In this document: positions 1 through 13,282 of the stretch, piece after piece
Layout: every line of letters begins with the position of its first letter
How positions within the stretch are numbered: the stretch's first letter is position 1
The notes under the pieces: generated by a model
Told to the model about the DNA's origin: nothing
Database searches by the model: none
The model's input: only the letters and a program-made list of their open reading frames with translations
Translations under genes and position numbers: made by a program
NCBI GenBank assembly: GCA_907165065.1
Contig: OU015527.1
Coordinates: forward strand, 17,311,686-17,375,685
Source: Caprimulgus europaeus
Taxonomy: Eukaryota; Chordata; Aves; Caprimulgiformes; Caprimulgidae
Length of the DNA: 64,000 nucleotides
Direction: 5' to 3'

Positions 1-160
1 TTCTTTTCTTTTCTTTTCTTTTCTTTTCTTTTCTTTTCTTTTCTTTTCTTTTCTTTTCTTTTCTTTTCTTTTCTTTTCTTTTCTTTTCTTTTCTTTTCTT
101 TTCTTTTCTTTTCTTTTCTTTTCTTTTCTTTTCTTTTCTTTTCTTTTCTTTTCTTTTCTT
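1..160. repeat. (TTTTC)n pentanucleotide microsatellite
   Basis: A perfect array of the pentamer TTCTT fills the first 160 bases, about 32 uninterrupted copies, then decays into a T-run up to about position 172. One strand is pure pyrimidine, so it could form triplex structures. The array touches the window edge, so its true length is unknown. Confidence 0.98.
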
Positions 161-172
161 TCTTTTTTTTTA

Positions 173-1860
173 TTAGGGCCCAAGTAGTTTTATTTTCCTG
201 TTTCTTTAATCAAATATTATTCATACTCTAGGGTAGAAGGAATACTTATTCAGATGACTTTCATAGTCTATTTGCCTGTCATATAAATTACACTGTTCTG
301 TGTGACCAGGTAACTGATTACTATTATAATCTACATACACAGGAGGACAGTCTTATAGTTGTGCATTCATCCTTAACTTTGGCATTTCTTGACATTTGAG
401 TAGTTCACCATGTAAACTTAATATTGTTTGTACATAGTTTCTTAATGAACTTAATTTCTTAAAGCATTTTTTACAGGAAAAAATGAGTACAAGAGAGGGA
501 GAAAATCAGAATAAGTTGCAAGATATACACGGACTTTGAAGCTTTACAGTTTGCAAATAATGTAATTACAGCTTCTTAATTTTATTTTCAAGGTAGATAT
601 TAGGGAAGTCCATGAACTCAATTGCCCTTGATCAACACTGTTAAAACAAAACAATTTAGAACCTCTTTAACAACAACAACAACAACAAAAATTTTTCATC
701 TTCACTTTGTAATTTATTTATTAAAAGATCATCCATGTTAAAAGTACCATCTTAATCACCATTAACCTATTTGTTGCTAGTTAAATTCACAGTAATATTG
801 TTTCAGTTAAACAACAGTCATTACTTTTCATTATCATTAGATTAAATCAGGATCCTGGAAGACAACATCTCCCATGTAACATGTTCCAATGCGCTATTCA
901 AGGCCTTTCATTCCAAACATGACTAATACACAAAGTATCACAGAACAGCCTTTGCTTCTGTAGAGGACGACAGTGAACTGCCTAAGGGATTTAACCAAAA
1001 GGACGAATGTTAGCAAATGCATGTAGAGAGGATAGGTATAAGGTTCTGTTGTGGAAAAATTCACAATAAACAGTATATAACTGTCCTCAAGGCATGTGGA
1101 GACTGAAAGTAAGGGTCAATTCACGACTCAATGGGATGCGAAGTGCCAACAGAGAGTAAAGATTTCAAGTGCCATTCCAGTCAGCAAACCTCCTGAATAA
1201 CTGCTATGTTTATGAAGAAAGGATATGGTGCAGACAGCATCTTCCAGACCACCCATCACTTCTGCTTTTCTTCTGCTTCCTTAGGCTCAGCCACTGGGCT
1301 CAGAGGAAGGAAGCAAAACCTGGGCCAGGAGGAAAAAAAATTATCCCTCTACAGCTTCCTTTGTTTCACCAAGCACAAGGCAATAAATATCTATTTAATC
1401 CTTTGCATGTTTGCAAGGTATTACATTCAGGAAGGCTTTCATAAATAATAACTCCCCAATGAGTAATTATAAATGCTATTACACAAATGCAAGGAACTAA
1501 ATCTTTTTTCCAAGGTTACACAGACAGCATGTTTCTCTACCATGAGTCCTTAAAACAAATCTGATGGATGTTTTATGTCCTATAGAGAAAACAGTCATGA
1601 TATGTGGTTTCATGCAGCAAACACTAAATGAGCAAGAACCAGTTATCCTGGTCTCTGCCCATGTAACTTCAGAACAACTGCAGGAAAGAGCTGGTGAAGG
1701 AAGGCCATGTACATCACATATATTTTTGACTAAAGAGTAGTTCATCTCAACAGGTCTTCAAACATTTGTGACTCTAACAATAACTTTGGGTTCTTTTCAT
1801 AGTTCCTTAGGCACATGCTCCTTATAATAGATTTCATAGTTTACTTCCTTGGGAAAAGTT
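173..1860. other. Unique AT-rich noncoding stretch
   Basis: No gene or recognisable mobile element is visible. A short (CAA)n run lies near 670-687. Two overlapping frames of 91 and 80 codons near 1169-1448 use different frames of the same DNA and have no recognisable domain, so I treat them as chance. Confidence 0.6.
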
Positions 1861-1905
1861 TGTTGTTTTTTTGGGGGTTTTTTTTGGGTTTTTTTTGTGA
1901 GAGTC
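1861..1905 (+). repeat. T-tract/G-tract low-complexity segment
   Basis: Runs of seven to eight T alternate with runs of three to five G. Similar T/G (or A/C) tracts recur at several other sites in the window on both strands, for example 6900-6952, 28376-28420 and 48681-48697. Confidence 0.8.
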
Positions 1906-4900
1906 TGAGAATAATACATTTAGTTGTCATAAATCTCAAATAACTAAAAGGAGTTTTCTTTTAAACTGTACCGAGATCCTCACTTTAAGGATAAGACCAA
2001 ACATGGAAAGTTACCACCCTAGAAATGAATGATCTGTTTTGAGTGTGCAAGTTTTACTGCAGCTAACCACTACAGCTACCAGTATTTCTCTCTGTGTACC
2101 TGCCTATGTTTCAAAGCACTGGATGTTTTATGTAACAATTCACAACAATATCATTATACCAAGAAAAGGCCTGATTTGTGTATTTGTATTCCTTAAATGA
2201 TCAGACCAAGAGTCACTTAACTGTTGCTTCTAGCCTTGACTTCGCATTATATGTTCAGGAAGCAGAATGACTGTGCTTAATGTCCCTGTTGCCCGTCTCT
2301 GCATACAAACACTAGCCAGCTTTGCTGCCTTTCACTTACAGCACTTTTCAACAAGTGCTAAAGAATTTCTTTAGGAGCTGGGGAAAGCTGTCAGATCCCC
2401 TGTGAGATTAAAATGAACACACTTGCCAAAACAGAAAGGAAAAAGAAAATTTACTTGTTCAGGGCATGCATGCTTTAGCTTGTTACTGTCAGAAGAGGGT
2501 CTCTGTAGGTGCCAGCAGCAGAAACAGGCTGTGGTTTAAGGAATTGCTTTTATACACTTAGTAAATTCTAAGTGCAGAGTAACCAGGTTAAGTTCTGATC
2601 TATCTCTTTTTCAGGAAGTTTAATCTCACCAGTACAAGACTCCTCAAAGCTCCAAGAACTCTAAGCCCAAAATGAAATATGAAGACGTTTTTGTAGTGAA
2701 TTGTGAAAGGTAGGTAAATACTTGTGCCCAATATGTGTGAATTTAGACACATTATTCTCTTTCTGGCTATGTCCTAAATATGTATTCAGAGACATTTTTT
2801 TTCATTCTGGTGGTATTTGTCAGTCCTATTGTTTGCTTACTTGTTAAGGACTGGGATGTACAAAATAATAATACTAACAGAAAACACTGTGGGTACAGGT
2901 ACTGACATGACAGACTTTCTCACAGGTGCAGTTCTATCACCTTTTTAAAATCTGCCTGTAGGTTCACTGAACAATTGTAAATGCATTGAAACAGACTTCA
3001 GCTGAAAGGAAGGATTTCTTTTGTGCACACACAGTAGTTTTCCATTCAGACAATGGAAACAGTTCTGTCTGAATTAATTATCCATATGGAATCAGTGTTT
3101 GAATTAAAAGCATTTAAATCAATGAATTTATAAAAAGGCCAAAACAAAAAAAAATATGTTGGTTTGTTTTTGTTGGTTTTGTTTGTTGTTTTTTTTACAG
3201 AAATACTTCATTAAATGGTATTGCCTGGAAATTGTTACTGAGGATGCAATAAGAATGAAGAACACTGAGACTAATTAAGGAGTCCTGTTAAAAATGCTTG
3301 CGATATTTCTGTAACATTTACTATAATTCTTTATCTCTCATTTCTTGCTTTTCAAATACATACTTGCTGATGAGTACCTGGAGGAGACTGTCTCCTCTTT
3401 GCACTTTCAACTACAAATTAGACATCCTTACTGACTGCAGTCTCTCTTAATAATTAACACAGTACTACAATTTCCAACAACTTTGCCATGGTTCAAGGAA
3501 TTAAAGACGTGAGTTTATTGAGATTATTATTTCTCAAGCTCTAGCATGGGTAGGATTTGTGTCTCCTTGAGAACTGGAATCAGACATCCAAAGTTATTTA
3601 AGTATGGGGCTTGTCCCTAGGCCCCAAGTAGACTAAGATAAATCCATTAAATGTGAAGCAGACCCTTTTTTAAAAGTCATTTGATGTAAGCTAAACCATA
3701 GGAGCTCTTAAATAACTAAGAATGATTTGATGAGCTGTAGCTGTTTGTTGATACAAGAGGCTGAGATTAGGTATATCACAAGCGAGTTGTTAGTGAGGCT
3801 GTTCATTACTTTTATGACGTCTGTTGGGGGAATCAGGGATGATTAGTAGGTGTGATGTAGATGGGCAAAGGTCATGTGCAAGCAGTGACAAATCCAATCT
3901 GTTCTGTATGGCCAGGGAACAGAAAAATAAATGAATTAGAATTCTTCCTTAAGCCTTTGTAGAGTAAAGACCAAATGTAGATTTATACAGGGAGGTGGAA
4001 TGAGCAAATCACTGTGCAAGGAGGCAGCTAATTGCTGAACTTGATTGCAACCGCTAATCAGAGTAACAGGGAAAAAAAGTGTTTGGGATTAATTAGGCAA
4101 GGACCTTCAGAACAGCAGCAGGAAGCCTCCAAGTGACCTTTATTTACAGTCAGTTAAACAGAAGTGTGAGTAAAAATGCCAAGGAGCAAATCAGATTATT
4201 AATATTGATTGCTTAAAGAAAATGAATAATTTAGGAGCAGAGTCAGAATAAATATGCAGTGACAGAGATGAAAGAGCACAATATACTGCCTTTCCAACAT
4301 TCATCTATCATGCAGCAGTGCCCCTTCACACAGAAACGGAGAATTTCCACCATCACAAAACATAATTAGTTTCATGACCCAGCATGATTGCTGTGTTGCT
4401 GCTACAAGGAGCTTTTATTTATTATTATTTTCCCAGGGCAGCAAAATGTGGGGGGAGACATGAGCCTGCTGAACAGAAGCTTTGCTCTTGGAAGTTTCCA
4501 CAGATATCAAATTCTGGTACTATGGGATTAATTTTTAGTTCTTTGTCAACAAAACTGCTGAAACATAGTATATCATTTTTTTTCAGACATTCTGTCAGAG
4601 TAACCATTTTAAGCAAAGCTTAAAAGCATCTATAAAATCTCCAAGCCCTAAATTCTCTCTCCTGCTTGACTGTACTCTGGATTGTTTTCCAGTGATTTTT
4701 AGACTGACTATTTTTAATCTGTCCTCCTTTTTCTCCTAATTTTACTCTTGTATCCTAGTAAATTGGCATAACTGGTTGCAGGCACTGTTGAAACAGACAA
4801 TTTTTTCTTTTTGATGGAGAGCTGTGGGGTGAAGTTTTCTTCAAATTTGCAAATTTGAACTACAATAATCTCATAAAATATTATCATAAAATGAAAATAT

Positions 4901-6899
4901 TATTATAGCACTGAAAGTATAACATAAAAAAATAACTGTGTGTGTATGTTTACCTAGTCAATCCCATTTTTCATAACCTCATCTGAAAAGGAATCTGAGT
5001 ATCACTACTTCTATATTTCTTATCCTGTTTTTCTTATGTCAGCTGCTTCTGTCATATTTTCATTTTCTTGTCTCTTTAATTTTGCTGTCTTTTTAAGAAA
5101 AGGAGATGAAGTCTTAATTAACTACAAGTAGACCACATAAATCTAAGACAAAATCTTCTCCCATTGTTTTGTTGCTGCTCCATCCAAAGTGATCTTTAGT
5201 ACTGAAATTGTACAGAAAAGGATGATTCTGACAATTGTTTCCAGAGCTCTGTGGTCCAAATTTTCAAAATATAATGCTTAGGTTAATAACATATTTCCTC
5301 CTTTCCTGTTAATGGGCTCAAAGGTGGTGGCACATCAGCTGTCATGGTGCCTTTTGATGCTGCAGGGGTTGTCATCATGCTAGGGATGTTCTCCGTTGCC
5401 TGTATTTTGGCTGTATTATGTTCATATTACTGACCATAAGGGCCTGATGACAACATGCATCCAAGTATCATGACTACAACTTTCGTGATAGTGTGTACTC
5501 TCATGCAGAGGCAATACATACTTGGCACAGACTAAACAGGTTAACATGTGTTATATGTTCATACATATCAGTTGAACATAGATCCATGATGCAAAATTGT
5601 ACTTGAGGCAGCATCTTGGATAAATCACAGGAAAAATTGAGCATTTAGTATACAATCCTGCCTCTTCCCCAAGACAAGCACCTGTCAAAGACAGGCAAAT
5701 GTGGATAAGCAATACAATCTGTGCAGGAAGAAAACCTGTACTGGTTATCCATACACTCATATACCAGCAATCCTGAGCAAACACTGCTTTTCTTAGGCCG
5801 ATTTGCCTTGGTAAATGCAGGAAGGTGTAACACGCACTAAGGCAAGGGGGAGTACACTGAAATGTACGTCATTAGGAGCCATAAATATTTTAGTGTTCAT
5901 TTTCTCTACTGCCACAGAAATAATGATTTACGGATGAAACAATTAGTTTGCTTCTTAGATAATTGTCTTTGGTTCAGAAAACTTTCATTATTTGCATTTA
6001 AGTGACTGTTTGGAGTCTCTGAAAATTATAGAAAGTGCTTCATTTCCCTGCTTTGGATATGCCTCAGTGAAACTGCGGAATGATGCCAGCAGATTAATAA
6101 GGCAAAGTAAGTAGCAGCGAACAAGGAAGACATGATTTCAGTATGAATATAAATGTATAAAAATATATAAATATATTCCAAAAATATCTGTGTGAGTTAG
6201 GCCAAATTATTTAAATGAAATTACTCAGATCAACAACCACTCACATACTGAACATTAGCTTGATGACAGACCATATCATTCTACATTCACAGTATGGTGA
6301 AAGAATGAAGTGCTGAAATTCAGCTGGTCTTTGTAGCTTTAGTTAAGCCCCTTAGCACAGAGGATACTCTTTGTTAACAAACCAGTGTCCTTCTGCTTTT
6401 CCTGTGGACCATAGTGGTATTTACAACAGGTGATGAACCTATGGGGATAACATTAATGCATGAATAGCATTAAATCCTGTCTTTGAAAATTAAATAGGAC
6501 TCTTTTAAATGACACTATTTTTTATGAATGTCAACGTAAAATTTTAGCTCATACAACCAAATCCCTCTTATATATGAATTTTAGCTCATATGTGAATTTT
6601 GTCTCATAAAGTGAATTAAGTACTGCTCTTAAAAACAAAACACATCTGACAAACAGTTGCTATTGTAAAGCTAGTTGCTCTATGACATGCATAGCCTGAC
6701 CTATACTCACCCAGATTCCTACCATATTTGTGAGCCTCCTAATTTCTTGATTTCCATTAGACCAGAGAAAAACATGTACAGAACAATGAGGGCAGATTAC
6801 ATGAGTTTTGCTTTTATGTTAAGCATGGAAACATGCTTGGTGACCTCTCATCCTTATCCTTTCAAAACCATCTCATTATAAAACCCGCTGCAAAGTTTT
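1906..6899. other. Unique AT-rich noncoding stretch
   Basis: No supported gene. A splice-flanked segment (2617-2708) has a good acceptor (CTTTTTCAG) and donor (AAAG/GTAGGT), but all three frames through it are closed, so at most it is untranslated or lncRNA sequence. At 4040-4290 the DNA is rich in TAAT-type cores without low complexity, as in conserved noncoding elements, but conservation cannot be judged here. Three diverged copies of a 15-bp unit lie at 6539-6608. Confidence 0.5.
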
Positions 6900-6952
6900 G
6901 GAAAAAAAAAACAAACAAACAAACAAAAAAGACCCCCCAAAAAACAACCACC
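6900..6952 (-). repeat. A-rich (CAAA)n / A-C tract
   Basis: An A-run is followed by four CAAA units, a C6 run and more A. Read on the minus strand it is a T/G-tract segment like that at 1861-1905. Confidence 0.8.
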
Positions 6953-9900
6953 TGACAGCTTCTGCTGTGGAGTAGCACAGGGCTGGGATAGCAGGCGCCC
7001 TGCTGCTCAGGACTGAACGGTGTTGGCAGCGTGGTGTGGGAAAGCAGGCATGGCACTAGCCCACGCGATATGATACCTGGCTCCTTTTCAGTCAGTGCTG
7101 TTCATCTCTCACTTTAATGAATACCATAATTATACTGGTTGCCACTTAAAAGTCAGTGTTTGCCAAGAGCTGTCACGAAGCTGTGTCTGAAGCACCAGAT
7201 CTTTGCAGAAAACAACTGTGGTAACTGTGCAGTACCTGTTGACAAATGTTGGCATTTAAATGGCACCCGCTGTAAGGAAACCCTTAAAACCTGCTCTAAC
7301 TATACCAGTGGGAAGCAAAACTTTTTTTTTTTTAATTTTCATGCACCTTCCTTTAACCTTCTTCTGGTGTGTGAAATGTCTGCAAGTTGAGAGAACTATA
7401 GGAGCCACTTTGGAAGTGCAGCTTGTGAAAGGTCCTTGTTCCTGAATAAAATATCATTATTTGGGGGACATTCCCTATTTCTTCTCTGATAACACATTCC
7501 AGTATATTTTAAATTAATCTGTTTAAATTTACATATTTTTTAACAGTTTTTCAAAGAAATGACAAAAATGAGCCACAAAGATTTAATTAAGTACAAGCTT
7601 AGAACCTTAATCACATTAGATAACAAAGTAATACAGTTTTTTATTGAGTGCGTTAAAATGATTCTAGCAGTTGATGAATGTGTTACTGGTGGTTTATAGA
7701 TGATAAAAGCATTGAATAAGCCACTATTTGCTCTTATACAGTGCCAAGACACTTCACTCTCCTTCCCAAAAGAGGTTATTCTGATTTTCATTATGCCACA
7801 CAGTCATGTCAAGTTATTTTGCATCACCTGATACAATGAACCTGCATATAAAAACAAAAACAAAACAAAAACAAATAAAGAAAAAACAGAAAGAAAGAAA
7901 AGGGCTCAACAATGCAAATTTACTTTCTTCTGGTGCAGTGAAATGAGTCAAGCTCTTTTGGCAGGAAAATCCCTGTGTAATAAACCAAGACGCTGCACTT
8001 AGTAGCAGAGGGGGCATGAGCAAAAGCTGGCTGAAGTGAGTGGGAAGTGGAAGGGGCCTGGAAAGAACACTGCCTGATCCTTCTGCTCCTCTGCCTGCTA
8101 TCACCCAAATGTTGTCACTCTGCTTGGATCACCCCCATTGAAGGGGTAGAAGGCAGGAAAGAGAAGGGAGTGAGATGGGTGGGCTAAAGATGCAGAATTT
8201 ATACAGGGAAGAGATTTTGTTTCTCCCAGTCTTTCTCTTTGCTGCTGTCCCTCCCTTACCATTCAGTTAATCAGTTCACAAAAGTACTTAAGCAAACGTC
8301 AAAAACTCACTATATCTGAAACATGAGTATTGAAATTAAGCATGTGTTTAAGTGTTTTCCTAAACTGGAATAATAATAATACTGGAACTTGGGGAATGCC
8401 AGCATGATTCATAAAGGAGTCCTGCTCTAACATGGTGGAAGGCTGTCATTGTCATGGACTGACCAGCCACCTGTGAAGTTACCTTTCCTTTACACTGACC
8501 TTGGAAGAAGCACTTAACACCGAGTGTTAAAAAGGCACATTAAAACATGAAAACGGATTCCTGCCATCCTGATATGTGAACATGTTAACATTTGAGCAAA
8601 AAATATGTATTATTTCAATTGGATTACTCCCCTGAATAATATCTCATATTCAAGCAGTATTTGATAAATCCTCTCATGCTTAGAATAATGGTCTAATCCT
8701 GCATAATACTAGGAATCCTTCAGACTCACCAAAATTTGTCTGATCATGCAATGTGTAGTGGATCAGTCTTTGTGAGCCAGATAAATGACAGAGAAGCAGT
8801 GGTACGTGTGTCAGTCTATACATAACAGGCAGCCATAACCTAGCAGACAATTTAGTCTTATCCTTTTTCTGAAACCAGTATGTATTATTGCAAAGCTGCC
8901 TGACATTTTGCTGTAATAAAGTATCATATTTAAAAGAGGTACATTTTTATGTCCTATCCTTTTGTTTGTACACAGATTAAAATGTGATTCTCATTGACTG
9001 TAACCTACAGCTGCATCAAGGATTCTGCCATTGTCACAGAGAGCAGCAGTGGCGCTTGAGTGGTTCGTGAGCATGAACGGCACAATCTGAAGATTAAAAT
9101 TAATCTTTGATCTTCTATCTGTGACCATTAATTTTCTGTTGATAGCATATAGAAAACAAAATAATATAGATAATTGTGAATGGAAAAGCTGGAGAGGAAA
9201 AGAGGTTAGCTAGGAATCAGACACTTACACTCTTCCGGTATGAAACTTTGATGCAAACCAGCTAGTTAAAATTGCAAAAGTTTTTTACATGTCTTATTTT
9301 TTCACTTATATTTCAAAAAATCTATTAAAATTTTTGGAGGACAGGCCATTAGATCCAAATGGGTGAAGTAAACTGCTTTGTTAGTCCTCTAAGCCTCTCA
9401 AGTCTCAGCACAATTTTGAATGAGGAAAAATTTTTTTTTTTCCTGCTCTTTACATGTGAGTCACAGTTTTCTTACTGGGTTCCAAAGTACCCGTGGTCTC
9501 AAAGCACTGCTGCACAGCTGCCACTACATATGTTGCTGCTGAAAGCTAAAACTTGCTGAAATAATCATTCCCAGTGTTTGAAGAGGATGTGTTTTAGGCA
9601 CTGCTTGATGCATCTTGTTTCTTCAGGGAGTATGAAGTCACAGCACAAAACAGCAGCGACATCAAAAGTACAGGGTTGATGTGGGGGTTGTTGTGTGTAT
9701 CGTGTCTCCCCCCACCCCACCCTAGTCACCACCCCAGACTTGGGCAATGTGAAGGACTACAAAAAACTGCTTGCACCGTAAACCTTTATTTCAGGGTAAG
9801 TGATAGGATTAATGTTCATACACAATTGCCCATGCTGGATATAAGAGCTATAAATTTTTAATTTGTAGATGAGAAAAGGACAACACAGAGAGCACAGTGT

Positions 9901-12493
9901 AAAATGTAAAAAAAATAAAGCAAAAGAAGATGCATCTTTACACTATTCCACTGTCACGGCTTAAGAGATGCATAAAATATAACCTAGCGGATCAATCATA
10001 CATATAGATAAGATCAAATAAGCCATATGGTAACCCTGAGAGACAGATGTCCTTCCCAATTCTTTCACTCCATCAAGATAAATAGCTGCAGTTTGGTTAC
10101 TTGACTGATGCAAATCAATAGAACTCCACTGAAATCTGCGGCAATGTTGGGATTTTTTCCTTCCTCAGTCTGGTTCTTAATTGAATTTGGCCCACTATAA
10201 AGTATGCAATGAAAGAGTATTTCAATGTGTTTTAAATTTGTTTAAATGTTTCTTTTTCTCCCTTGAACTTCATTACTGGCAGCTATGACAGATAGTGAGA
10301 AATGTTCAGAGATAGAAATGGAGTAAGGACAAACAGACAACAGAGCCAAAATAGGCATCAAAAATTGGAGGAGGCGGGACAGGAATTTTGGTTCTGATGG
10401 ATCTGAGGCTTTAATTTGTCACCAAGCTAGGAGTGGCATGAAAATGTCAAAGGTAATGTGTCCGGCCATCAGCAGAAGCGGGAAATATTTGGCTGTATTT
10501 GCAGAGCAAACTGTTCTGATTTGATGGTTAACCATGGCATTCAGAAAATAGCTTCAGTCAGTGAGCTTGGAAAATTCCCAGCAGTGCCTGGTGGATCTAA
10601 ATCTGTGGTATTTTCACAGCCACGAGTCTTTTCAAATTAAAGCTGAAAGGTGCAATTCATACCTGTGCAAAACCCATGCAAGGCCTGTGCAACATGCAAG
10701 GACTGAAAGCAGAACTGCTCGTGGGGTATACATGGTGTCAAGGCTGTGTGATGCTTCACTGCACACGGATGAATTTAATCTGAGGAGAAAAGGGCTACAC
10801 GCTGTATAGCCAGTCTAGTCACAATGTGCTATTGAAGAGGACAATAACAAGGAGACAGCATCTGGTGGAAGGAGGGACACAATTATTCCTCTTTCTTTCT
10901 CTTTCAAAGACAGCAGCTCTAATTCTCTTCTGACACAATTTTTTCCTTCTGATGCTGTAACTTTACAGTTTTCAGTGAGGGAAACCCAAGGTGTGCCAAT
11001 ATAAATGGAGCCAACTGTAATTCAGCCCAGTGTGAACTCTTTATGTCTTTTGAATATGTAATTGCAGCTACAGGGACGGTGAAATCAAATTGGAGTAGAG
11101 AGCCACCATCCGAAGACTGTGCTTCTTTATATCACCAGAATCTCTGCAGCAGAAAGGCTTTTCCATACAGGCTCATGCAGAGCACAGAAACCCTGATCTG
11201 TACATTGGAAGCAGAGCTGGGAAAATGAGCTAACAAATGCTGTTCATGAATATTCATACATATTTTCAAAGGAAGGAATTTATCCATGTTGACATGTCAT
11301 TTATGTTTGCATTCTGCCAAAGTGTAATCGTGAACAATCCAGCAGGCACACAGTTTAAAGTAAATTTTAAATTAACACAATGACAGCTATTAAAAACTTG
11401 ACTGTTTCCTTGAAACTAAGTGCATATCACCCTTCCTGACTTCTGCTCTATTTAAATATAAAAGAGTACGGAGTGAAGTCTGCCCAGGGTATCTTATCCG
11501 GACTTCTCACACCTGCAAAATGGTCTGCAGATCTTATGGGAACATTGTTTCCTCTACTAGTTACCTGGAAAAAGCAAGAATTTTGGCTTATTTGAAGACA
11601 TACTTCCACCTTTATCTGTTTATCCAGTTTAAGTCTAGGTTAAAGATCAGCACAAATCCATTTATTTTATGTGGGTTAGTAGATGTATCTGTGATGAAGA
11701 CTGTGAGTTTACAGTTTTGTGTGCAGTTGGCTTCTTCTTCTTCTTAAAACCTTCCTGTGAATAATCCAGGATTTGGAAGAACCCTGGCCTGTGCAAAGAA
11801 CTAAAATCTGTCATTGTTAAGAAGGTCACTGAATGCAGTGGAAATATCTAACAGGATATAATCTTTCAGTCCTTTCCTCCCCAAACAGCTCCTAGAATTC
11901 TGAGAAGTTTTAGGAAAAGAGCAAATGCAGCTTCATCCAGGAGGGTAAAATCAGCCCCTACCACAGCAGTCTGACAGAGTATTGTCTTGAATATGATAAT
12001 CTAAAAGTTGAGGGCAATGTGTGCAAAGATTTATCAGCAACAAGCCTTACTTTAAATCTACGCTCTCAGTACTGTATAACATGGCTCCTATTTAAAGACA
12101 CTTCTCTCTTATGACCTGCAGCTGGAATAGTTCACGCTTGCTGTTGGTCAAAGAAATGCTTTCAATTTTTCATAAGAAGCTGGAAGCATCTGCAACTTTA
12201 AAAAAAGGAGATTGAGAGAGAAGTTTTCTCAACAAGCAAACTCTGATATATTCCAAGGTTACTGCTGTATAATTAATGGCATTACCAAATGCAGCTGAAA
12301 GTGTAGAGTCTGCAAATGGCGAATAATAAGGATTAGATATACACTCTCTTTTTCATTCATGTTCTTACAGTTTCTTGTGAGCCTAATTGAAGTCAGGAGG
12401 GTTTTTCCACATGATCTTTTCAAATTCAGCTCTGATCAGTGGCAGAGAGTGCACATGCCCCATGGAAAAACATCATACCATGTATTTCAAGGG
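6953..12493. other. Unique noncoding stretch with small low-complexity tracts
   Basis: No supported gene. It contains an A-rich CAAAA/GAAA tract at 7847-7902, a C-rich run at 9708-9735 with G-quadruplex potential on the minus strand, and (CTT)5 at 11731-11745. Reading frames of up to 96 codons (7814-8104, minus) end in homopolymer-encoded Phe/Cys runs and look like chance. Confidence 0.55.
9708..9735 (-). other. G-quadruplex-forming motif (minus strand)
   Basis: On the minus strand four G-tracts of 4, 3, 4 and 6 G are separated by loops of 9, 1 and 1 bases. The 9-base loop is longer than the usual 7-base limit, so this is a weaker candidate than the one at 51319. Confidence 0.5.
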
Positions 12494-12531
12494 AAAAAAA
12501 AAAGAAAAAAGAAAAAAGAAAAAAAAAGAAA
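12494..12531. repeat. (GAAAAAA)n purine tract
   Basis: A pure purine run with A6-A9 blocks separated by single G. It gives rise to Lys-rich or Phe-rich reading frames on the two strands, which are not real proteins. Confidence 0.9.
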
Positions 12532-13268
12532 TCTTGCTCTTTTTGTATCAAAAATGCAGTAGGATATGTTACATTAGAAAACTGGGAAAAGAATTTTGAG
12601 ATGGGAGGGCTGGCCCAGTGTCTGTATGTTTTTGGTTTTTTTCTCTCTAGGATTACATTCACTAAGGTCTTATGGGTGAAAACAGGCACATATTGCAAAA
12701 ACCTGTTAAAGATATCAAACTTGCTTCAAAAGTCTGTAAGACAATGGGATGTACACAAATGCTGGAAAACACTTCTAGATTAATCCTTCTAGTGTCAGAT
12801 TGTTCTATGATAACAAAATACACTTCAGCAAATAGGTCAGAGCACAGCTACTAAAGGTAAGCAGCCTGATGCAATAGAGGTAACAGTTTTAAACACTATC
12901 AAAATTATTTTGGATTAATCACCTTCCTACTTGCAGCAAAGTTTATTTATAGATCATGCTTAAAAAAAAAGGAGCAACCTGAATATTTCTAATCTACTAA
13001 CCTTCTTCAGTAAATAACAAAGAAATAGCTCTGGGTGCATTTCTGAACCCAGTCTTTAATTATACCTTTCCGATGTTTACATGAACTTTGGTTTGCTTTT
13101 CAAAAGCCTCATGGAACAATTCATGCAGCTGACCTGTGTGTAGTGGTGAATTTCTCCATAAAGTGAGTATTGATGAGCTGAAAAGTTCAGTGAACAGGAA
13201 AATTCTGCTGCTTTTATTGCCAGTGTGACAGGTTACTTTATTACCATGGCTTTCACAGCAATTTAACA

Positions 13269-13282
13269 GTTACCCTGGTAAC
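13269..13282. promoter_or_regulatory. Palindromic X-box-like site (RFX-type motif)
   Basis: GTTACCCTGGTAAC is a perfect 6+2+6 inverted repeat matching the known RFX-family X-box pattern of GTNRCC and GGYNAC half-sites with a 1-3 bp spacer. A partial half-site, TTACCATGG, lies about 30 bp upstream. The match is seen in the sequence; actual RFX binding and any target gene are inference. Confidence 0.45.

Noticed and set aside
6061-6106. Possible 37-bp micro-exon before GTAAGT
   Set aside because: The acceptor has a weak pyrimidine tract and the segment is too short to separate from chance.
12387-12783. Overlapping frames rich in Lys (+) or Phe (-)
   Set aside because: They are produced by the (GAAAAAA)n purine tract.
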